Positions 46,514-55,245 of a stretch of 64,000 bases of DNA are shown in pieces (the stretch's first letter is position 1; every line of letters begins with the position of its first letter). The translations under genes and the position numbers were made by a program. The DNA comes from Microbulbifer thermotolerans. Its GTDB lineage: Bacteria; Pseudomonadota; Gammaproteobacteria; Pseudomonadales; Cellvibrionaceae. The stretch covers positions 1-64,000 of the forward strand of contig NZ_FOKT01000009.1 in the NCBI RefSeq assembly GCF_900112305.1, given 5' to 3'. A model generated the notes under the pieces. The model did not search any database, was not told the origin of the DNA, and saw only the letters and a list, made by a program, of their open reading frames with translations.

Positions 46514-48058
46514 ATGTTCTCACGCTCATTCGCGCTGTTGGTATTTTGTTGCGTTTTTGCCCTCACTGCCTGTGCCGGCCCCCGGACTCTGGGGGAGGAA
46601 ACCTGGTATCAGGTGGACAGCGATCACTTCCGTATTGTCACCAACGGTGATCCCGCCGCAGTAAAGACTTTGGTTGCGGATCTGGAGCGCTACCGTGCCG
46701 TTGCCCTGAGTCTGTTTGGAGAGGAATCCACGGCGGGCGAGAAGAAGTTGACTATCTATGCTACTGCCGACCGCCAGAGCTATGCGCAGCTGGTGGGGGC
46801 GGAGCTGGCGGAGGTGACCAACGGTCTCTACGACACCACGGCCGATGGCAGTTATGCGCTGGTAAACCTCGACGGTCGTACCGGCGAGCGGCAGCTGAAA
46901 GCGCGGGAGTTTCTCTTCCACGAGTACACCCATTTCCTCACCTACAGCGGCAATACCACGCACTACCCCTACTGGTACAGCGAGGGTTTTGCCGAATTCA
47001 TGTCCACCATGACATTTACCGCGGACGGGCGCTACCGCCTGGGAGCTGTTCCCCGCGAGCGCGCCATGACGCTGCTGTTCACCAGCCCCATGCCCTTGGA
47101 GCAATTGTTGCGGGCGACGGTTTACAACACCTCGGAAGAGGACAAACCAAGAGTTTATGCCAGTGGCTGGATGCTGGCGCACTGGGTGCTGATGGAAAGT
47201 GGCAAGACCGACGAATTTAAGGAATTTGTGAAGGCGTACAACAGTGGTGCCGATCCGGTGGAAGCACTGGAACAGTCTCTCGGAATGACACTGGCGGATA
47301 TCGACAAGCAGTACCAGGCGATGTTTGAAAGCGGCCATTTCGATATGGTCAGCGGCCGGATTCCAACGGATTTTCAAGAGGCCAGTCCCGTGGCTACAAG
47401 ACTGCCGCAACCGCGCGCTGTGGCGGAGATCGCTAACTTTATAGTGCAGTCCGGCTACAACCTCGAAAGCTTATACGGACTGGTGCAATACGCTCGGGTC
47501 CGGGGTGTGAACAGCGCCGAGCTAACTGCCATCCAGGCGGAAGCGGAAAGCCGTATTGGCAATTATCAACGCGCCGAGCAATTACTCGCCCAGGTACCTT
47601 CGTCCCAGCGCGATACCCTTTGGTACAAAAAGGTAGACGCCTGGCTCAGCCTGAATGGTCAGGTGATGCTTCCGAATAATTCACGCGATCGCAAGCAATT
47701 GCAGAAAGCACGGAAACAATTTGTCTTTCTGGTCAACAATGATGCTGAAACCGCATCCCACTGGTTTGGCCTTGCTATGACGATGGAAATGCTCGGCTAC
47801 CCGCGGGAGAAATACGTGGAGATGCTGGAACAGGCCTACCTGCGCGCGCCGCGCCAGGTACATATTGCCCAGTGGCTGGCGCGCGAACTGTACATGCAAA
47901 AGGATGCCGAATATTTCACCCAGGTCGCCCAGCCGCTGCTGCTCGAAATGGGGAGCGAGGAAGAATACAAGGAGATAAAAATGATGCTGGCAGAGTTGCA
48001 GCCCAAGTCCCAGGCGAAGGGAAAAGTACACAGTGGGCATGCGCATACGGGCGGCTAA
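46514..48058 (+). CDS. gluzincin-like peptidase-MA lipoprotein
   Basis: This 514-residue protein has a lipoprotein signal (FALTAC, Cys20) and a zinc-peptidase signature: HEYTH at about residues 136-140 and a downstream Glu in SEGFAEFMS (about 157), as in the peptidase MA/DUF1570 families. The C-terminal half (about 320-510) is helical and TPR-like, with NYQRAEQLLAQVPSSQR and AQWLARELYMQKD. ATG 46514 was chosen over an open-frame start at 46451 because it begins the signal peptide. It is likely a periplasmic or outer-membrane-anchored peptidase of unknown target. Confidence 0.8.
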   Translation: MFSRSFALLVFCCVFALTACAGPRTLGEETWYQVDSDHFRIVTNGDPAAVKTLVADLERYRAVALSLFGEESTAGEKKLTIYATADRQSYAQLVGAELAEVTNGLYDTTADGSYALVNLDGRTGERQLKAREFLFHEYTHFLTYSGNTTHYPYWYSEGFAEFMSTMTFTADGRYRLGAVPRERAMTLLFTSPMPLEQLLRATVYNTSEEDKPRVYASGWMLAHWVLMESGKTDEFKEFVKAYNSGADPVEALEQSLGMTLADIDKQYQAMFESGHFDMVSGRIPTDFQEASPVATRLPQPRAVAEIANFIVQSGYNLESLYGLVQYARVRGVNSAELTAIQAEAESRIGNYQRAEQLLAQVPSSQRDTLWYKKVDAWLSLNGQVMLPNNSRDRKQLQKARKQFVFLVNNDAETASHWFGLAMTMEMLGYPREKYVEMLEQAYLRAPRQVHIAQWLARELYMQKDAEYFTQVAQPLLLEMGSEEEYKEIKMMLAELQPKSQAKGKVHSGHAHTGG

Positions 48059-48122
48059 TCACCCTGTGTGCCCCAGCCTCCGGGCCGGGGCATACGCCAC
48101 TGCAAGGTAACGAATTATGTGC

Positions 48123-48332
48123 TGGAATCTATGATTAATTCGCATTAACGCTATCGTTGATTTTTGCACAGACAGTGGGATAAACCTTTAAAAAAGGCAC
48201 GAGTAGATTCCCATACCCTCTCGGATACTTCTTTTTATCCGGCGGATTCGAACTGTTTATCCTATCACCGTACTTCCCATCGGCCCCCGATAGATCTATA
48301 CCGCCAGGAAGTGAACACATTATAGGTTCCCC
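48123..48332 (+). repeat. diverged full-length copy of the dispersed repeat
   Basis: GGAATCTATGATTAATTCGC at the left and CACATTATAGGTTCCCC at the right lie 210 bp apart, the length of a full copy. The centre keeps the CTCGGATACTTCTTTTTATCC hairpin with changes, the GGCACGAGTAGATTCCC segment and the CCTATCACC block. It is an old copy. Confidence 0.7.
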
Positions 48333-48466
48333 AGGCGCATTCTCTCCCGCACGTTGATAAAGCGTGCCTGCAATGGCGCAGTGCATTTGTACCGGGAAAG
48401 GTGCATTTGCGCCGATCGTGGCATAATCCAAGTGCAGGTCAAAGAAAAAGAAAGAAGGGAAGATAC

Positions 48467-50647
48467 GTGCACTGTCAGTCTGTTCCGGTTTTGGCTTTTA
48501 TATTGTCCATATTCCTGGCTGTGTCCGGTTGTGAGAGAGACTCCCGGCAGGGCGAAATCGAAGCAGCGCCGGTGGCGGAGCAAGTGGCACAGGAGCTGCC
48601 TCCGGCAGAGCCCGAACCACCGGCTTTTCAAAATTACACAGAACTCGGAGACTTGCCGGCAATCCGCGAGCGCGGGCTTTTGCGTCTGCTGGCGCCGCGC
48701 GGCCCTCAAGACGACGCTCTGCCGCGGGAGGGACTGCCGAGCAGCGAGTGGCGGCAGCTGGCAGAAAAATTTGCCCGCAGCCGTGGTCTGGAACCACAGT
48801 GGGTGTATGTGGAGAGCTTTGCCGATCTGATTCCCGCTCTGGTACAGGGCCGTGGCGATGTGATCGCCACCAATTTTTCCCGCACGGAAGCGCGGGCTGA
48901 ACAGGTGGCCTTTACCCGGGCCCTGCAATATGTGCGCGAGCTCTTGGTAACCCGCAGCAATGTGCGTTCGGAGGATACTACAGCCCCCCTGCAGGTTGCG
49001 GTGCGCCGCGGCAGTGCATTCGCGCAGACGCTGTCTGCCGAGGAGCGCAGAGATCGCTATGTCGTCACTTTTCTGGATGAGCCGATAGAGCACGAGGAAC
49101 TGTTGTCCGCGGTGGCGGAGGGCGATTACCAGGCCACAGTTATCGATAGCAACCTCGCCGATGCATTGCTTCCTTCGTATCCCGATCTGGTGGCGAGTAC
49201 AGAACTAGAATCTCAGCGCGCCATTGCCTGGGCGGTGCGCCGGGATGCCGTGGAACTGGAGCGCGCCCTGAACGAATTCTTTACCGCCGAACACCTGCTC
49301 GCCAGCCAGCAACAGCGGCGGCTTCTTCGTGACTGGGAAGAGATTAAACAGCGCCGTACCCTGCGGGTTCTGACTCGTAACCACCCCGCCTCATACTTTA
49401 TCTGGCGCGGTGAACTGATGGGCTTTGATTACGATCTGCTCAAGCAGTTTGCCCGCGAAAACGACCTGCGCTTGAGCATGGTGGTGCCCGGCCCCGATGT
49501 GGATCTGGCTGAGGCTCTCAAGGCGGGTATGGGCGATATGGTCGCGGCTTCCTTGACAGTGACGGAATCCCGCCGTCGGCAGGGCATGGTATTTACCCGC
49601 CCATACCTGAAAGTGACCGAACAGGTGATCGCCGCAAAATCACAAGAACAAGAAGAGCATAGCGGAGATACCGCAATTACCGAGCTGCTCGCGGGGCAGA
49701 AGGTGGCTGTGAATCCCCTCAGCAGTTTTTACGCCCACCTCAACGCTTTGGCGATGGAGCAGGCAGAACCTATGGAAGTGCTGGCGGTGCCAGGTGCCAC
49801 CACCGAACAATTGATAGAGGCTGTGGTGCGGGGGCAGTATCCCTATACCGTAGCCGATTCCCACTTGGTGGCCATAGAACACACTTACCGGGACGACTTT
49901 ACCGTGGTGGGTGAACTGCCCGGTGAGCGGGATATCGCCTGGGCCGTGCGCAGGGACCAGCCGGAACTGCTGCAACAGCTAAACAGTTTTCTCGATGAGC
50001 ACTACCGGGGTTTGTTTTTCAACGTCACCTATAACAAATATTTCAAAAACGCCAAGCGTATCCGCCGGCAGCAGGCGGAGCGGCTGCGCAGCGGCGACCA
50101 GTTATCCCCCTACGATCCAATTGTGCGCAAATACGCCGACCAGGCCGATCGCGACTGGCGTATGGTGGTGGCGCAGATGTATCAGGAGAGTCAGTTCGAT
50201 CCCCGCGCCGAATCTTTCGCCGGTGCTCAGGGGTTGATGCAGGTATTGCCGCGCACTGCACAACAGATGGGGATCACCAATTTATTCGAACCGGAAAACG
50301 GAATTCGCGCCGGAGTTTCCTACCTGGACTGGCTGGAACAGCGCTTTCCCCGCGAGTTGCCCTTGGACCAAAAAATTTATTTCACCCTCGCCGCCTACAA
50401 TGCCGGTCACGGCCATGTCAGGGATGCGCGCGAACTGGCCGCGCGCCTGGGCAAGGACCCCAACCGCTGGTTCGGCAGTGTGGAGGAAGCGATGCTGATG
50501 CTATCCAAACCGGAGTACTACCGTCAGGCGCGCTTTGGCTATGTGCGTGGGCGGGAACCGGTGAATTATGTACGGGAGATTCGAGAGCGCTATCTGGGAT
50601 ATCTGGCGGTGGCCAGGCAGGAGAGAAGTGTCCGCGAGCAGCTTTAA
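48467..50647 (+). CDS. MltF-like lytic transglycosylase with two solute-binding domains
   Basis: This lipoprotein of about 726 residues (signal ending AVSGC) has two consecutive SBP_bac_3-type domains, about residues 60-295 (IRERGLLRLLAPRG) and 320-545 (LRVLTRNHPASYFIWRGELMGFDYDLL). A C-terminal SLT transglycosylase domain follows, with the catalytic Glu in MYQESQFDPRAES, GLMQVLP and TLAAYNAG. MltF normally has one binding domain, so the tandem pair is unusual. It would cleave murein at the outer membrane, perhaps gated by ligand binding. GTG 48467 with GAAGGGA upstream was chosen over GTG 48401. Confidence 0.88.
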   Translation: MHCQSVPVLAFILSIFLAVSGCERDSRQGEIEAAPVAEQVAQELPPAEPEPPAFQNYTELGDLPAIRERGLLRLLAPRGPQDDALPREGLPSSEWRQLAEKFARSRGLEPQWVYVESFADLIPALVQGRGDVIATNFSRTEARAEQVAFTRALQYVRELLVTRSNVRSEDTTAPLQVAVRRGSAFAQTLSAEERRDRYVVTFLDEPIEHEELLSAVAEGDYQATVIDSNLADALLPSYPDLVASTELESQRAIAWAVRRDAVELERALNEFFTAEHLLASQQQRRLLRDWEEIKQRRTLRVLTRNHPASYFIWRGELMGFDYDLLKQFARENDLRLSMVVPGPDVDLAEALKAGMGDMVAASLTVTESRRRQGMVFTRPYLKVTEQVIAAKSQEQEEHSGDTAITELLAGQKVAVNPLSSFYAHLNALAMEQAEPMEVLAVPGATTEQLIEAVVRGQYPYTVADSHLVAIEHTYRDDFTVVGELPGERDIAWAVRRDQPELLQQLNSFLDEHYRGLFFNVTYNKYFKNAKRIRRQQAERLRSGDQLSPYDPIVRKYADQADRDWRMVVAQMYQESQFDPRAESFAGAQGLMQVLPRTAQQMGITNLFEPENGIRAGVSYLDWLEQRFPRELPLDQKIYFTLAAYNAGHGHVRDARELAARLGKDPNRWFGSVEEAMLMLSKPEYYRQARFGYVRGREPVNYVREIRERYLGYLAVARQERSVREQL

Positions 50648-50696
50648 AGAACTTCTAATTTCTGCCACTGTGCGCTCTACTTTGACTGCTTTTCTA

Positions 50697-50736
50697 TTGC
50701 ATGAGCACCGCAGCACCAACTGCAGTGCTTATGCAA
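50697..50736. terminator. hairpin between convergent genes
   Basis: TTGCATGAGCAC (50697-50708) is inverted as GTGCTTATGCAA (50725-50736) with one mismatch. It lies between the convergent MltF-like and MFS genes and could end transcription from both sides. Confidence 0.45.
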
Positions 50737-50760
50737 ATTAAACAGCGGTTCTCTGCGCGT

Positions 50761-51909
50761 TTATCCAGTTACTTGCGGTTTCTTCTTCACGATGCTCAGA
50801 GCCAGATAGAGTACGGCAAAGACCGCAGCCAATACTCCCGCCACTGCAAACACCTGATCGCTGCTTCCAGGCAGGAATTCCAGAAATGAAGTGAGAAACT
50901 GCCCGAGAAAGATGGCCATAGTCAGGTAGGCAAGATTGCGTCCCCGCACCTGCGCGTGACTGCGCTCAACGGTCATATGGTTCAGTAGAGGGATGGAAAA
51001 ACCGAAGCCGAATCCGGCAAAGGTTCCGCCAAGTATCAACATGGCGGTAGCTGCAGAGGCCGAGAAAGCAGCGTGGCAAACCGAGAAAAGGCAGAAGGCT
51101 ACCACCAGCGTTTTCATCTCCCCGGTACGACGCGCGAGGTAAGGCATGGCCATTGCGGCGATAACGGCGATCAGAGAAATATAGGACAGCAGGTAGCCGG
51201 TTTGTGCTTCACTGTATCCCAATTCATTCAATCGTATGGGCAATGACACAATAGCGGAGAAGAACACCATCATCGCCACCGCAGCAGCCAGATAGACGGT
51301 GGTCAAGGCTGATGAGATCCGCCCTGACGATGCTTCCTGCGGGCTGCTTTCTCGGTGTGTCGAGTTAGCGGGTACCCACTTAAGCAGCATTGCCCAGACC
51401 AGCCAGGACACCAGATAGAGGGCAAAGGGCCATTGCCACCCCTGAGAAGCCAGCAGCCCGCCAATAAACAGAAACACCACCCCGCCGAGCTCAATGGCCA
51501 TGCCCTGTTTGGCAATCATATGCAGCCGGGCGTGGCCCTGATACCAGTGCGAGATCAGGGTTGTGCCGCCGGCCATAACGATGGCGGTTATGCCACCGAG
51601 AACCAGGCGATTCAGGAATACTGGAACCAGGCCTTCGAGAAGCGCGCCGCTGGCGCCAATCAGGCCGTAGAGCAGCAGGCCGATTGTGAGGCAGCGATAG
51701 GCGCCGTAGCGGTCGATCAGACGGCCGGCGAGCGGCGCGAAAATTACGGCGCCCAGGGATGGCAGAGTGATCAGCCAGCTGGCCAAGCCACTGACTTGCA
51801 GGTTTTGGGCGATCACAGGCAAACCGGGGGCGACGACGGCACCCACCATGATGGTCAGAGTGGCGACACTGAGCAGTGCAAAAGCACCGGTTTTTGGCAG
51901 GGAAGACAT
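50761..51909 (-). CDS. MFS transporter
   Basis: This 382-residue protein has about twelve membrane helices. MFS landmarks include GRLIDRYGAYR after helix 2, GHARLHMIAKQG near helix 5 and ARRTGEMKTL between helices 8 and 9. It is divergent from a LysR gene, and such pairs usually mean the regulator controls the transporter. It may be an efflux pump or a small-molecule permease. The substrate is unknown. Confidence 0.85.
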   Translation of the reverse strand: MSSLPKTGAFALLSVATLTIMVGAVVAPGLPVIAQNLQVSGLASWLITLPSLGAVIFAPLAGRLIDRYGAYRCLTIGLLLYGLIGASGALLEGLVPVFLNRLVLGGITAIVMAGGTTLISHWYQGHARLHMIAKQGMAIELGGVVFLFIGGLLASQGWQWPFALYLVSWLVWAMLLKWVPANSTHRESSPQEASSGRISSALTTVYLAAAVAMMVFFSAIVSLPIRLNELGYSEAQTGYLLSYISLIAVIAAMAMPYLARRTGEMKTLVVAFCLFSVCHAAFSASAATAMLILGGTFAGFGFGFSIPLLNHMTVERSHAQVRGRNLAYLTMAIFLGQFLTSFLEFLPGSSDQVFAVAGVLAAVFAVLYLALSIVKKKPQVTG

Positions 51910-51991
51910 ATCGGGCCTCGCTTGGGAAAGGTTGGAAGAGGGCTGGCACCCCTTTAGCCGGAGGAGCGGCTACTCTAAGCAATCCCGTCAG

Positions 51992-52007
51992 ATAACAAAA
52001 ATGTTAT
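51992..52007. promoter_or_regulatory. candidate LysR operator
   Basis: ATAACA-AAAA-TGTTAT is a perfect interrupted palindrome containing a T-N12-A core, in the 148-base gap between the divergent MFS and LysR genes. LysR regulators bind similar T-N11-A sites, so this is the best operator candidate. Confidence 0.5.
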
Positions 52008-52057
52008 GATTTTCTATCAGTAATAGTAAAAATGTATTAATTGAAGAGTAAGGCGCT

Positions 52058-52987
52058 ATGGATTTACGGCGTTTGCGCACCTTTGTCCGGGTTGCCAAAC
52101 TGCGCAGCTTTTCGAAAGCTGCCAGTGAACTGAATACAGTGCAGCCGGCCATCAGCCGTCAGATTGCGGCTCTGGAGGAAGAGCTGGGAACCCCCTTGTT
52201 GTGGCGCAATACCCGCCAGGTTCAGGTTACTCCGGCGGGAGAGGCTCTGTTGGAGCAGGCCTCGGTTATGCTGGCACTGGAGTCCGGGATCAAGCGGCGG
52301 GTACTGAGCGCCGCACAGGGGGAAACCGGGGAGCTGCGTATCGGCTATATCAGCTCTGCGTGTGCGGATTTTTTGCCCGGTCTGATGCGCCGCTACCGGG
52401 AACACTACCCGGATGTGCATATCGTCCTCACGGATATGACTGCACAGCAACAGCGGGAGGCCTTTCAAGTGGGGCGGATTGACGTGGGGATGTCGCGCCC
52501 GCTGCTGGTGGCGGGGGAGCTGGGACTGACTGCGGAATTGGTTTACGAAGATGCCCTGCTGGCGGTATTGCCGGAATCTCATCCCCTGGCAAAACAGTCG
52601 AGGTTAAACCTCTCCCACCTGGCCGAGGAACCTTTTATCCTGTTTCAGCGCGGCGAAGCCATAGGTTTGTTTGACCAGATACTGAGTGCCTGCCACCAAG
52701 CGGGATTTTCACCGCGTGTGATCAGCGAACCTGCCAGTATGCAGACATTGCTGACCTCGGTCGGCTGCGGGCTGGGGGTGTCGGTGGTGCCGGGGTGTAT
52801 CCGGGGGCTGAATACTGTCGGTTGTATTTTCCGGCCTTTAAAAGATCTGCTCGCCCCGGTCAGGCTGGAGCTTCACTATGACAAACAGCGGCTAAAACCG
52901 ACGGTGGCGGGTTTTGTGGAAGAAGTCCACAACACACTGCCGGAGATCCGCGCCCGTATGGGCGCGGATGGCAATTGGGGTGATTGA
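52058..52987 (+). CDS. LysR family transcriptional regulator
   Basis: This 309-residue regulator has the N-terminal winged helix (about residues 3-60, LRTFVRVAKLRSFSKAASEL and QPAISRQIAALEEELG) and an effector domain (from 92, GELRIGYISSACADFLPGL) resembling the CatM/BenM and CbnR-type branch. It probably binds the palindrome in the divergent promoter and controls the MFS gene. The ATG has AAGGCG upstream. Confidence 0.9.
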   Translation: MDLRRLRTFVRVAKLRSFSKAASELNTVQPAISRQIAALEEELGTPLLWRNTRQVQVTPAGEALLEQASVMLALESGIKRRVLSAAQGETGELRIGYISSACADFLPGLMRRYREHYPDVHIVLTDMTAQQQREAFQVGRIDVGMSRPLLVAGELGLTAELVYEDALLAVLPESHPLAKQSRLNLSHLAEEPFILFQRGEAIGLFDQILSACHQAGFSPRVISEPASMQTLLTSVGCGLGVSVVPGCIRGLNTVGCIFRPLKDLLAPVRLELHYDKQRLKPTVAGFVEEVHNTLPEIRARMGADGNWGD

Positions 52988-53024
52988 TTTTAACAGAGCC
53001 CCATTATTTCTATATGGTCGACAA

Positions 53025-54670
53025 TTAATCCGGCTGTTCTTGCTGTTTATTCATCGCTGCACGCCACAAGCTTTGCTGCCGGCGGTTCTTTAATACTCGC
53101 TTCAGTGCCGGCATCAGTGGCTTGTTTTGTTGCAATATTCGGCTGTATTGAGCGATACCCGCCTCGCCGCATACCACCGGGAACAGCATCGCATAGGCCT
53201 TGTTGTACAGGGTGTCCTTTGTGTCGCTGACTTGTGGCACGGCCTGGAATAGCTGTGCGCTGATCGCAAAATTTTGCGAGCGTTTCTTGAGGCATATCGA
53301 AGCGGTGCATATAGGCACTGGCGGTTTCCAGGTGGCTACCGATCAGGCGGATCACATTAATATTGCTTTCATCTGCGGCGTTGTGCAGGGCAAAGTCGAC
53401 CCGCTCGGATAAAGACATCTTTGCGTCGGTGACGCTGCCGAACAGACTCTGCCAAAGCATCAGGCGAGTGAACGCGCTTTCAATGGCATTGATATATTGC
53501 GCTGCCTGGGCGACGGAGTTCTTGTCCAGACGGGTTTTTACATAGCCCCAGTCTTCGTCATTCAGAATAAGAATTTGCGGGCAAGGCTGGCCTTGCGCCT
53601 CTTTGACTTCAGTCTCAGCGCCACTGTAGGTGATTGGAGCCGCCGCCACCCGGCTCATGGTATCTTCCTGCGTGCGGTAAATCCCCAGCTGAATTTTCTG
53701 CTCGCGCAGTACCGGGTGTGCCTTCGGCGCCGCCTGGTACAGTGTCAGTTGGGTAATCTTGTCATCAGAGCACTGGTAGTCCGCGTAGATAGTGTTGACG
53801 CCCTGACGGAATGCTTCTTTGCCGAGGAGATGTGGTAGCTACTCCAGTACCGAACCGCCCTTACCGTAGGTGATACTGTCGAAGTTGGAGAAGGCCTCGG
53901 CAGTGTTGGGTACCTTCACTTCTATGGGGTGGGTTGTGGGCAGTTGATCCGCTAGATAAGCGGACTGCTTGGAGCGCAGGTAGAAGTTTTCCCACACGTC
54001 TTCGAATTCGCTGTTGGTGGCCAGTGCCAGGCTGGCCATATAGGTGGCAAAGCTCTCTTTCAGCCAGAGGCCGTTCCACCACTTCATTGTTACCAAAACT
54101 CCGAACCACATATGTGCCATTTCGTGAGCGATCACATTGGCGAGCCGCTGCTGCTGTGCCTGTGTTTTTTCGCCCCGGGGAAACATAGGTTTCGTTGAAG
54201 GTTACCACGGCGACATTTTCCATCGCGCCAATGGTGAAATCCGGCAAGATTAATTGGCCGTATTTATCGAACGGATAGTCGATACCGTAGTACTTTTGGT
54301 AAAACTCGAAGGGTTGCTGGGTAAAGGTGAACCAGTCCTGGGGTTTGACATCCGGCGCCAGGGTTTTGAGGGCCATAAGTCGCAGTGGAATATCTCCGGC
54401 GCGACTCTCCCAGACCACAAAGGGACCTGCGTGCAGAGGAAAGATATAAGCGGCGAATTTCTTGCTGACACGGGAAGTGCCGGTGCCTGCGCCCGTTCGC
54501 CAGCGTTTCGATTTTTTTCCCTCATGTAGCGGTTACTACTGCCCAGTCCCCCTGCGCCCTGATATCAACGGTATAACTCGCCTTCAGATCCGGCTGGTCG
54601 AACAGCGGTGCAACGTAATTGGCCTTGTAGGGTTCTAAGTGGGTATACAGATAAACGCTGCTGTCTTCTT
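53025..54670 (-). pseudogene. decayed M1 aminopeptidase gene, copy A
   Basis: Pieces of one M1 aminopeptidase lie in order on the minus strand in changing frames. They are LYTHLEPYKANYVAPLFDQP (about 54650-54530), LPDFTIGAMENVAVVTFNETYV (GAMEN site), then HEMAHMWFG with WLKESFATYM (catalytic zinc site), then a C-terminal region ending near 53025. Frameshifts near 54185, 54440-54520 and 53280, and an in-frame stop at 53839, break it. The N-terminus with its signal is missing. It is closely related to copy B at 59350-60515. Confidence 0.85.
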
Positions 54671-54690
54671 TTTTTTGTCGTGGATTGTAG

Positions 54691-55245
54691 CCGATATGTT
54701 TCAGGGAAACGGTAGACTGCAGAGAATCTTTAAGTGAAAGAATATTCTTTTGTGGGAGTCTCCAGCCACTTTGTGTGTATGCTCTGATCGGTTCTGGGCG
54801 CTTAGGTATGATAAACTGGATTTTTCTGGAAGCTGCGGGTACTTTGCTGTAGCATGCGCGTTTTAGGCTTTCGGAATATCCCAATGGCCTGAATCTGTTA
54901 TTTGATTTTTTGAAGAATCTTTAACGCCGGATGCATCAGAGGGTATTCGGGCGGTAAAGCGATCTGGACTCTTCTAAAAATTATAGGGCGCAACAGCTGT
55001 GGTTTGGAATGCGTTCATTGTTCTGTCCTGGAAAGAGGATGCCGGGGATTAGAACAGATGTAAAAAATTACCCAGGTCATAAAAAATAATTTATTTCAAC
55101 TGGTGGGAGATTTTTTTGGTCTTGAAGACTGCTTTTTCACTTCTGTAAATCTGTCTGTCGAGAGAGAAACCACTGCTGAGTATCAGCAAGGGAGTTCTCT
55201 ATAAGCGAATAGCTATATTTTTTATACAGCTTGGGAGAAATAAGA
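54691..55245. other. upstream region of the envelope cassette
   Basis: No intact gene is seen. The first part lies beyond the recognisable end of M1 copy A and has lost coding pattern. The last 100 bases are AT-rich (TATATTTTTTATAC near 55213-55226) and probably contain the promoter of the lipoprotein gene at 55246. Confidence 0.35.
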
